From the NCBI GenBank assembly GCA_038133505.1, contig JAYPTI010000043.1:1-20014 (forward strand): a DNA stretch of 20,014 nucleotides, in the 5' to 3' direction. This document shows, one piece after another, positions 1 to 6,540 of the stretch. The notes beneath the pieces were generated by a model. The model was not told the origin of the DNA and searched no databases. It was given only the letters and a program-made list of their open reading frames with translations. The stretch's first letter is position 1; every line of letters starts with the position of its first letter. The translations under genes were made by a program, and so were the position numbers. The DNA is from JAYQUR01 sp038133505. GTDB taxonomy: Bacteria > Pseudomonadota > Alphaproteobacteria > MPNO01 > UBA830.

Positions 1-487
1 CCCCATACCTGCTCCGGCCGAAGCCTCAGCCCCGGCACCGGCTGCCGCGGAAAAGCCGGCAGCGTCAGAGCCGCGCCTCGTCATGCGCAACGACGCGTTC
101 ATGCCGCCGCCGCCCGCCGATCCGCGAGCTCCCACCGATTCGACAGGCCGGTCCGATCCGTTCAAGGAAGCGGACCTGATCAACGGCGGCAGCAAAGTCG
201 AGCCGAAACGGCGGAGCGGAAGCCTGTTCCAGCGAATCACCGGCGGAACCCGGGAAAGAGCCCCGGAACCGGCTTCGGCGCCCGCCGCGGAACGGCGCGC
301 CGAATCGCCCGCACCGGCGGCTCCGGCGGCCCCCGAGGCACCGGCTGCCGAACAACGGCCGGAACCGCCCAGGGCCGTGGAACAGCCGCGTCTCGCCGGC
401 GTCGACCCGGAAGACAGGCTGAAAACGTCCCAGGCGGACGACGATCTGCTTGAAATTCCGGCATTTTTGCGCCGCCAGGCCAACTAA
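1..487 (+). CDS. ftsZ: Cell division protein FtsZ, C-terminal part (5' end outside window)
   Basis: The reading frame enters the window already open (first full codon at position 2) and stops with TAA at 485-487, giving the last 161 residues. What is visible is not the GTPase domain but the C-terminal linker, rich in Ala, Pro, Glu and Arg and of low complexity, followed by the conserved C-terminal peptide DDLLEIPAFLRRQAN. That peptide is the site by which FtsZ binds FtsA and other membrane tethers and regulators, and IPAFLRRQAN is a typical alphaproteobacterial form. FtsZ is the tubulin-like GTPase that builds the cytokinetic ring. The following lpxC, bamD, recN and ligA match the usual alphaproteobacterial order behind ftsZ. 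The long linker is disordered and poorly conserved, so the call rests on the tail peptide and gene order. Confidence 0.93.
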   Translation, partial: PIPAPAEASAPAPAAAEKPAASEPRLVMRNDAFMPPPPADPRAPTDSTGRSDPFKEADLINGGSKVEPKRRSGSLFQRITGGTRERAPEPASAPAAERRAESPAPAAPAAPEAPAAEQRPEPPRAVEQPRLAGVDPEDRLKTSQADDDLLEIPAFLRRQAN

Positions 488-495
488 CCCCGCCT

Positions 496-533
496 CGCGC
501 GGAGACCAATCGCCGCGCGCGGACACCATTCGC
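496..533. repeat. Two imperfect 18-bp direct repeats, 20-bp period
   Basis: Positions 496-513 (CGCGCGGAGACCAATCGC) and 516-533 (CGCGCGGACACCATTCGC) match at 16 of 18 bases and are spaced exactly 20 bp apart, close to two helical turns. They begin 9 bp after the ftsZ stop codon. They could be a paired protein-binding site or a local duplication; nothing in the sequence decides which. Confidence 0.6.
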
Positions 534-570
534 CCCCGGCCCGTCCGACCGGCGGGCCCGGCGTTGCTTT

Positions 571-579
571 TGTGGATAA
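571..579 (-). promoter_or_regulatory. Perfect DnaA box
   Basis: TGTGGATAA on the + strand reads TTATCCACA on the minus strand, an exact match to the high-affinity DnaA 9-mer. It lies in the AT-richer centre of the ftsZ-lpxC gap. In Caulobacter DnaA is known to act as a transcription factor at cell-division genes including ftsZ. A role for this box at lpxC is inference. Confidence 0.55.
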
Positions 580-610
580 GTCCTAACGCAAGCTTAACCC
601 TCGGAATCGC

Positions 611-628
611 GTAACATTCTGTAACATT
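611..628. repeat. Two GTAACATT direct repeats, one helical turn apart
   Basis: GTAACATT occurs at 611-618 and again at 621-628, a period of 10 bp, so both copies face the same side of the helix. The tract is AT-rich against a GC-rich background and lies about 200 bp before lpxC. It could be an activator or repressor site. Confidence 0.45.
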
Positions 629-819
629 TGTTGATTTGAGTTTGAGAGGCCGGTTTTGGTAAACACACTGCGAGGGTCCGACTCGGCCTCGAAACCCGCT
701 CCGGGCGTATCGCGGAACCGGCCCCAGACGGGAAACGGCGGACGAAGACCCTGAAAAGCTTTGCGGCTCAGCCGCTTAACCGAACGACCCGTCGATATTC
801 ACATAAAAAGACCGCAAGC

Positions 820-1728
820 GTGACAAAACAGAAAACCCTCAAATCGGCAATCGGCTGCACCGGCATCGCCCTTCACTCCGGCCGCAAGACCACGCTGAAC
901 CTGAAACCGGCCGAAGCGAATGCGGGCATCCGCATCCGCCGCACCGACCTGGTCAACGGCGCCAGCGAAATCGTCGTCGACTGGTCCAAGGTCGTCGACA
1001 CGCAGCTTGCGACGACGGTCGGCAACGATTACGGCACGACGGTCAGCACCATCGAGCATCTGATGTCCGCCCTCGCCGGCTGCGAGATCGACAATCTCGT
1101 GATTGAGGTCGACGGCCCCGAAATCCCGATCATGGACGGCAGCGCCGCGCCGTTCGTGTTCCTCATCGAGTGCGGCGGCGTCGTCGAGCTGGAAGCTCCG
1201 CGCAAGGCGATCAAGATCCTGAAGCCGGTCACGGTCGGCGACGGCGACCGCTCGCTGACGATCCTGCCGTCCGACGAATTCAGCCTGTCGTTCGAGATCG
1301 ACTTCGACAATGCCGCGATCGACCGCCAGCAGTACGCGTTCGAGAACCTCGACAGCGACTTCAAGGCGGATATCGCGCGGGCGCGCACGTTCGGCTTCGA
1401 GAAGGAAGTCGATGCGCTGCGCAGCGCCGGTCTCGCGCTGGGCGGATCGCTCGACAATGCCGTCGTCGTCGGCGAGGACCGGATCCTGAACGAGGAAGGC
1501 CTTCGCTATGCGGACGAATTCGTCCGCCACAAGATCCTCGACTGCATCGGCGATCTCTACCTCGCGGGCGGGCCCATCATCGGCGAGGTACGGGCCTCCC
1601 GGTCGGGTCACGAACTGAACAATGCCCTTCTGCGGGCCGTCTTCGACGACGACACGGCGTGGACGCTGGTCGACGCCGAGCCCCGCCGTCACGCCGTCGA
1701 AGCGCAAGCAATCGAGGCGGTCGCCTGA
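820..1728 (+). CDS. lpxC: UDP-3-O-acyl-N-acetylglucosamine deacetylase LpxC
   Basis: LpxC is the zinc-dependent cytosolic deacetylase that catalyses the committed step of lipid A synthesis, removing the acetyl group from UDP-3-O-acyl-GlcNAc. The 302-residue protein matches the family's usual length (305 in E. coli). Zinc ligands are seen at H80 (in STIEHLMSAL), H237 and D241 (in HKILD), with the general base E79 and the catalytic H264 (in SGHELNNALLRA). The start is GTG at 820: the N-terminus TKQKTLKSAIGCTGIALHSG aligns with the family start, and no good in-frame alternative is seen upstream. The Shine-Dalgarno match is weak. The protein ends AIEAVA, a small hydrophobic tail loosely like the E. 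coli LpxC degron; whether turnover is controlled through it here is unknown. A terminator follows, so lpxC is probably separated from bamD. Confidence 0.97.
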   Translation: MTKQKTLKSAIGCTGIALHSGRKTTLNLKPAEANAGIRIRRTDLVNGASEIVVDWSKVVDTQLATTVGNDYGTTVSTIEHLMSALAGCEIDNLVIEVDGPEIPIMDGSAAPFVFLIECGGVVELEAPRKAIKILKPVTVGDGDRSLTILPSDEFSLSFEIDFDNAAIDRQQYAFENLDSDFKADIARARTFGFEKEVDALRSAGLALGGSLDNAVVVGEDRILNEEGLRYADEFVRHKILDCIGDLYLAGGPIIGEVRASRSGHELNNALLRAVFDDDTAWTLVDAEPRRHAVEAQAIEAVA

Positions 1729-1760
1729 TCCTGCCCCCCAGCTGGGCATACCCCCTTCGG

Positions 1761-1787
1761 AAGGCGCCGGAAGTCCGGCGCCTTTTT
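1761..1787 (+). terminator. Rho-independent terminator after lpxC
   Basis: A perfect 8-bp stem, GGCGCCGG (1763-1770) and CCGGCGCC (1775-1782), with an AAGT loop, is followed directly by TTTTT (1783-1787). AA before the stem can extend the pairing with the first Ts. It is 32 bp past the lpxC stop and is the only clear intrinsic terminator I see in the window. Confidence 0.88.
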
Positions 1788-1817
1788 CGTTGCTCAATGC
1801 ACGAATCCGCGTTGCTG

Positions 1818-1826
1818 TGCTATAAA
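1818..1826 (+). promoter_or_regulatory. Candidate extended -10 promoter for bamD-recN-ligA
   Basis: TGCTATAAA (TG at 1818-1819, TATAAA at 1821-1826) fits an extended -10 element lying just behind the lpxC terminator and 30 bp before the bamD ATG. No good -35 is visible at 16-18 bp spacing. Transcription would start near 1833 and give a leader of about 24 nt. Confidence 0.4.
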
Positions 1827-1856
1827 CGCCCGATCGAATTTCCGACGGCCGATACG

Positions 1857-2666
1857 ATGAAAACCGGATTGAGACTTTTCGTTATTGCCCTGACGGCCTG
1901 CGCGTTTCTGGGCGCCTGCAGCTCCGACGAGGAAGTCTATGTCGAGCAGAAGGTAGAGCCCCTCTACAACGCCGCCGTGAACGCCCTCGAGACAGGAAAA
2001 TACAACGAGGCCGCCAAGCAGTTCGAAGAGGTGGAGCGGCAGCATCCCTATTCCACCTGGGCGACCAAGGCCCAGCTCATGGCCGCCTATTCGCACTACC
2101 AGGCCAACGAATACGACGACGCGATCATCGGCCTCGACCGCTTCATCCGCCTGCACCCCGGCAATCGGGATACGCCCTACGCCTACTATCTTCGGGCGCT
2201 GGCCTATTACGAGCAGATTTCCGACGTGGCGCGCGATCAGCTCGCGACGCGCGAGGCGCTCCAGTCGCTGGAAGACGTCATCAAGCGTTTCCCGGAGAGC
2301 AAATTCGCCCGCGACGCCAAACTGAAGATCGACCTCGCCCGCGACCATCTTGCCGGCAAGGAGATGGAAATCGGCCGGTTCTACCTCGAACGCCAGCACT
2401 ATGCGGCGGCGGTCAACCGTTTCCGGCGAGTCGTCGAAAGCTATCAGACGACGACCCACGTCCCCGAAGCGCTTCACCGCCTCGTGGAAGCCTACACGGC
2501 GCTCGGCATAACGGACGAGGCGCGCAAGGTCGCCGCGGTCCTCGGGCACAACTACCCGGGCAGCGAATGGTACGTGGACACCTACTATGTCGCGACGGGC
2601 TCGGACCTGCGCGAGCAACAGGAGGAAAAGGGCTTCTTCTCGCGCACCTGGGACTGGCTTTTCTGA
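1857..2666 (+). CDS. bamD: Outer membrane protein assembly factor BamD (lipoprotein)
   Basis: BamD is the essential lipoprotein subunit of the BAM complex, which inserts beta-barrel proteins into the outer membrane. ATG at 1857 gives 269 residues. The N-terminus is a lipoprotein signal: basic KTGLR, a hydrophobic stretch, then lipobox LGAC with C21 as the lipidated residue. After it come several TPR-like helical pairs, for example around YNAAVNALETGKYNEAAKQF and AYSHYQANEYDDAIIGLDRF, including the family-typical ERQHPYS and FPESKFA segments. Length and layout match the BamD (YfiO/ComL) family. The frame is open further upstream through lpxC, but the lipoprotein signal fixes the start. It is followed after 6 bp by recN and probably transcribed with it. 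Confidence 0.95.
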   Translation: MKTGLRLFVIALTACAFLGACSSDEEVYVEQKVEPLYNAAVNALETGKYNEAAKQFEEVERQHPYSTWATKAQLMAAYSHYQANEYDDAIIGLDRFIRLHPGNRDTPYAYYLRALAYYEQISDVARDQLATREALQSLEDVIKRFPESKFARDAKLKIDLARDHLAGKEMEIGRFYLERQHYAAAVNRFRRVVESYQTTTHVPEALHRLVEAYTALGITDEARKVAAVLGHNYPGSEWYVDTYYVATGSDLREQQEEKGFFSRTWDWLF

Positions 2667-2672
2667 GCGCCG

Positions 2673-4373
2673 ATGCTGGCGTCGCTCTCCATCCGCAATT
2701 TCGTCCTGATCGACCGGCTCGATCTAGAATTCGACGGCGGCCTGTGCGTCCTGACCGGCGAGACGGGCGCCGGCAAATCCATCCTCCTCGACGCGCTCGG
2801 GCTCGCCATTGGCGCGCGGGCCGATGCATCCTACGCCCGGACGGCAGCCGACGACGACGCCCGCACGTCCGTGACGGCCTCTTTCGAACTCCCCGACAAG
2901 CACCCCGTTTTCGACCTGCTCCGGGAGCACGATATCGATCCGCCGGAGGCCGGCGAGGCGTTCGTCCTGCGCCGCACGATTGCGGCTGACGGGCGCAGCC
3001 GCGGTTTCGTCAACGATCAGCCGGTCAGCGTCGCCGCGCTGCGAACGATCGGCGAAACGCTGGTCGAGATCGAAGGGCAATTCGCGAGCCACGGCATGCT
3101 CGACCCGGTGAACCACCGTGCCGCGCTCGACGCCTTCGGCCACCTGACCGGTCAGGTCCGCGACGTGCGGACGGCCTGGAGCGCGATGCGCGACGCCGAA
3201 GGCAGGCTGGCGGACGCGCGTGCGGATATCGCCCGCATCGCCGAGGAAGGAGACTATCTCCGCCATGTCCATGCCGAACTGGCGGACATGGACCCGCAGC
3301 CGGGCGAGGACGCGAGCCTGTCCGAGACGCGCGCGATGATGATGAACAGCGAAAAGATCGTCGAGGCCATCGAGCAGGCGCAGGCCGTCCTCGGCGGGCG
3401 TGACGGGCTCCAGACGCGGCTATCGAAGGTCATGCGGGGGCTCGAACGCGCCAACGAGCAGGCGGCGGGCCGGCTGCGCGAGGCGCTGGAAGCGCTCGAC
3501 CGCACGACGAACGAAGCGGCGACAGCAGGCGATCTGCTGAACGAAGTGCTTCGCGGCATCGACCAGGACCCCGGCCGGCTCGAACAGCTCGAAGAACGGC
3601 TGTTCGCGCTCCGGGCGCTCGCCCGCAAACACAACACCGACGTGGATTCGCTCGCCGCGCTGCGCGACGCGTTCGCGGCGAAGCTCGATGCGCTCGACAG
3701 TGCCGACAAGGATATCGCCGCGCTCGAAGCCGACGCCGCGCAGAAACGCGAGGCCTACGAGACGGCGGCGCTGGAGCTCAGTGCGGCGCGGCGCGAAGCG
3801 GCGGCGCGGCTCGACGCCGCGATTGCAGAGGAACTGCCGTCGCTTCGGCTTGAAAAGGCGCGCTTCGCCACCTCCATCGAGACGTCGGATGCGACGGACG
3901 GCGGCCCGGACGGTCTCGACCAGATCCGGTTCGAGGTCGCCGCCAACCCCGGACAGCCGCCCGGCCCCGTCGACCGGGTCGCCTCGGGCGGCGAGCTGGC
4001 GCGACTGCTGCTCGCGCTCAAGGTCGTCCTCGCGCGAACGAACCGGGTCGACACGCTGGTCTTCGACGAGGTCGACGCCGGCGTCGGCGGGGCTACCGCG
4101 GCCGCTGTCGCCGACCGGCTGCATCGGCTGGCGGGCGAGGCGCAGGTGCTCGTCGTCACCCACTCCCCGCAGGTCGCCGCCCGCGGCAACACGCATTTCC
4201 GGGTCCGGAAGGACGTCGCGGCGCGCAACGGCCGCGAAACCACGACGACGGCGATTTCCGTCCTGTCGAACGACGAACGGCGCGAGGAAATCGCCCGCAT
4301 GCTGGCGGGCGCGAAGATCACCGAGGAAGCGCGCGCCGCCGCCGACAGCCTGATCGCCGAAATCGCCCGCTAG
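2673..4373 (+). CDS. recN: DNA repair protein RecN (SMC-like ATPase)
   Basis: RecN is a cohesin-like ABC/SMC-family ATPase used in recombinational repair of double-strand breaks. The 566 residues carry a Walker A at 29-36 (GETGAGKS), the family motif EIEGQFASH near residue 132, a long Ala/Glu/Arg-rich coiled-coil centre, an ABC signature at about 438-441 (ASGGELARLLLAL), a Walker B at 462-466 (LVFDE) and a switch histidine in VVTHSPQVAA. Length agrees with E. coli RecN (553). The ATG lies 6 bp after the bamD stop, so the two are likely cotranscribed. No obvious alphaproteobacterial LexA box (GTTC-N7-GTTC) is seen just upstream, so SOS control is not supported by the local sequence. Confidence 0.96.
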   Translation: MLASLSIRNFVLIDRLDLEFDGGLCVLTGETGAGKSILLDALGLAIGARADASYARTAADDDARTSVTASFELPDKHPVFDLLREHDIDPPEAGEAFVLRRTIAADGRSRGFVNDQPVSVAALRTIGETLVEIEGQFASHGMLDPVNHRAALDAFGHLTGQVRDVRTAWSAMRDAEGRLADARADIARIAEEGDYLRHVHAELADMDPQPGEDASLSETRAMMMNSEKIVEAIEQAQAVLGGRDGLQTRLSKVMRGLERANEQAAGRLREALEALDRTTNEAATAGDLLNEVLRGIDQDPGRLEQLEERLFALRALARKHNTDVDSLAALRDAFAAKLDALDSADKDIAALEADAAQKREAYETAALELSAARREAAARLDAAIAEELPSLRLEKARFATSIETSDATDGGPDGLDQIRFEVAANPGQPPGPVDRVASGGELARLLLALKVVLARTNRVDTLVFDEVDAGVGGATAAAVADRLHRLAGEAQVLVVTHSPQVAARGNTHFRVRKDVAARNGRETTTTAISVLSNDERREEIARMLAGAKITEEARAAADSLIAEIAR

Positions 4374-4392
4374 AGCTCCTTCGAAAGCAAAG

Positions 4393-6528
4393 ATGCCCGA
4401 CGAAAAAGACATCGAGACGATGACCGAGAAAGAGGCGGCGGCGGAACTCGCCCGGCTCGCCGGAGAAATCTCCGCCCACGACAAGCGCTACTACCAGGAC
4501 GACGCACCCTCCGTTTCCGACGCCGAGTACGATGCGCTCCGCCAGCGGAACACGGCGATCGAAAACGCCTTCCCCGAACTGATCCGCGAGGACAGCCCGA
4601 GCGGCCGGGTCGGTGCCGCACCGTCGGCCGGGTTCGGCAAGGTCCGGCATTCCGTGCCGATGCTGTCGCTGGGCAACGCGTTCAGCGGCGAGGACGTGAC
4701 CGATTTCGTCGACCGCATCCGACGGTTCCTGAATCTCGGCGAGAACGATGACGTGATGCTCGTCGCCGAGCCCAAGATCGACGGGCTGTCGATCACGCTG
4801 CGCTACGAGAAGGGCCGGTTCACGCTCGGCGCGACCCGCGGCGACGGCCGCGAGGGCGAGAACGTCACCCGCAATATCCGGACCATCCGCGACATTCCGG
4901 ACATCATCCGCGGCAACGTCCCCGACGTCCTCGAAGTCCGCGGCGAGATCTACATGAGCAACGAGGACTTCGCGTCGCTGAACGAGACCCGCGTCGCGGC
5001 GGGCGAGCCCGTCTTCGCCAACCCGCGCAATGCCGCCGCCGGCTCACTGCGCCAGCTCGACCCGGAGATCACCGCGAGCCGCCCCCTGCGGTTCTTCGCC
5101 TATAGCTGGGGCGAGGTCAGCGGACGCATCGCGGATACCCAGTGGGAAGCGCTCCGGCGGCTGGATAGCTGGGGATTTCCCGTCAACGAGGAGGCGAAGC
5201 GCTGCAACGGCGCCGCGGAAGCCATCGCGTTGCACGAGGCCGTCGGGATCAAGCGCGCCACGCTCGGCTACGACATCGACGGCATCGTCTACAAGGTCGA
5301 CCGGCTGGATTGGCAGGAACGGCTCGGCTTCGTCAGCCGCGCGCCGCGCTGGGCGATCGCGCACAAGTTCCCGGCCGAGAAGGCGCAGACGATCGTGCGC
5401 GCCATCGACATACAGGTCGGGCGCACCGGCGCGCTGACGCCGGTGGCGCGGCTGGAGCCGGTGACCGTCGGCGGCGTCGTCGTCTCCAACGCGACGCTGC
5501 ACAACGAGGACTATATCCGCGCGCTCGACCTCCATATCGGCGACACGGTGACGATCCAACGCGCCGGCGACGTCATCCCGCAGGTCCTGGAAGTCATCGC
5601 GGCGCAGCGGCCGGACGACGCCGAACCGTACGTCTATCCCGATCACTGCCCCGAATGCGGCAGCGTCGCCGTGCGCGAACCGGGAGAGGCCGTGCGCCGG
5701 TGCACCGGTGGGCTCATCTGCCCGGCGCAGCAGGTCGAGCGCCTGAAGCATTTCGTCAGCCGCAACGCCTTCGATATCGACGGGCTAGGCGAAAAGCAGG
5801 TGAAGGCATTCTTCGAGCGCGGCCTGGTGACGACGCCGGGAGACATCTTTACCCTCAAGGCGCGGGACGACGAGAACGATCTCGATCCGCTCAAGCGCTG
5901 GGACGGCTGGGGCGAGAAATCCGTCGACAACCTCTTTGCCGCCATCGAGGCGCGCCGCACGATCCCGCTCGACCGCTTCATCTATGCGCTCGGCATCCGG
6001 CAGGTCGGCGAAGCCACGGCGCGGCTGCTGGCGCGCACCTACTGCTGGTTCGAGGCGTGGGGCGTGGCTATGGCGAAGGTCAGCGCGGAGCGGCACGCGA
6101 ACCGCGAGGAAGAGAAAAAGCCCGAGAACATCGGCGAGGCCTATGCCGAGCTGTGCAGCATCGACACGATCGGCATGGCGGTGGCGGACGAACTCGCAGG
6201 TTTCTTCGACAGCGAAAACGCCGAAAACCTCAGGATGCTCGACGATCTGGCCTCGCAGCTCACGATCGAAGAGGTGGAAGCGCCGCAAAGCGCGGATTCG
6301 CCGGTTGCGGGCAAGACGGTCGTCTTCACCGGCACGCTGGAAACCATGACCCGGAACGAGGCCAAGGCGAAGGCGGAATCCCTCGGCGCCAAGGTTTCGG
6401 GGTCGGTGTCCAAAAAGACGGACTACGTCGTTGTCGGCGCGGATGCGGGCTCCAAAGCGAAGAAGGCCGCGGAACTCGGCGTCGAGATTCTCAGCGAGGA
6501 AGACTGGCGCGCGCTGGTCGGCGCCTGA
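4393..6528 (+). CDS. ligA: NAD-dependent DNA ligase LigA
   Basis: LigA seals nicks in replication and repair, using NAD+ to adenylate itself. The 711-residue protein shows the Ia domain (DKRYYQDDAPSVSDAEYDAL, about 30-49), the adenylated lysine K128 in AEPKIDG, an OB fold, a four-Cys zinc finger (C419, C422, C437, C443), helix-hairpin-helix repeats and a C-terminal BRCT domain from about 636 (GKTVVFTGTLETMTRNEAK). It is some 40 residues longer than the E. coli enzyme, partly through an insertion in the HhH region around residues 555-585 (ERHANREEEKKPENIGEAY). The start at 4393 is 19 bp past the recN stop; the Met 10 codons later is a possible alternative. It ends 12 bp from the convergent aminopeptidase gene. 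Confidence 0.97.
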   Translation: MPDEKDIETMTEKEAAAELARLAGEISAHDKRYYQDDAPSVSDAEYDALRQRNTAIENAFPELIREDSPSGRVGAAPSAGFGKVRHSVPMLSLGNAFSGEDVTDFVDRIRRFLNLGENDDVMLVAEPKIDGLSITLRYEKGRFTLGATRGDGREGENVTRNIRTIRDIPDIIRGNVPDVLEVRGEIYMSNEDFASLNETRVAAGEPVFANPRNAAAGSLRQLDPEITASRPLRFFAYSWGEVSGRIADTQWEALRRLDSWGFPVNEEAKRCNGAAEAIALHEAVGIKRATLGYDIDGIVYKVDRLDWQERLGFVSRAPRWAIAHKFPAEKAQTIVRAIDIQVGRTGALTPVARLEPVTVGGVVVSNATLHNEDYIRALDLHIGDTVTIQRAGDVIPQVLEVIAAQRPDDAEPYVYPDHCPECGSVAVREPGEAVRRCTGGLICPAQQVERLKHFVSRNAFDIDGLGEKQVKAFFERGLVTTPGDIFTLKARDDENDLDPLKRWDGWGEKSVDNLFAAIEARRTIPLDRFIYALGIRQVGEATARLLARTYCWFEAWGVAMAKVSAERHANREEEKKPENIGEAYAELCSIDTIGMAVADELAGFFDSENAENLRMLDDLASQLTIEEVEAPQSADSPVAGKTVVFTGTLETMTRNEAKAKAESLGAKVSGSVSKKTDYVVVGADAGSKAKKAAELGVEILSEEDWRALVGA

Positions 6529-6540
6529 AAGCCGACGAAC

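Larger units (their letters stand above)
488..819. other. 332-bp ftsZ-lpxC intergenic regulatory region
   Basis: No convincing gene lies here. The first part holds a 20-bp-period repeat just behind the ftsZ stop and a GC hairpin (538-543 with 553-558). The centre is AT-richer and holds a perfect DnaA box (571-579), GAATC at 604-608, two GTAACATT copies 10 bp apart (611-628), GACTC at 680-684 and TTAACC half-sites at 594-599 and 776-781. A short hairpin (763-767 with 771-775) sits near the end. Transcription of lpxC probably starts inside this region, but no sigma70-type pair close to consensus could be fixed. Confidence 0.6.

Noticed and set aside
538..570. GC hairpin after ftsZ as a possible terminator.
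   Set aside because: The loop is 9 nt, the stem only 6 bp, and only a broken T run (TTGCTTTTG) follows some distance away; too weak to call.
1170..1856. In-frame upstream extension of BamD through lpxC.
   Set aside because: The lipobox-bearing signal peptide at the ATG 1857 fixes the true start, and a terminator lies inside the extension.
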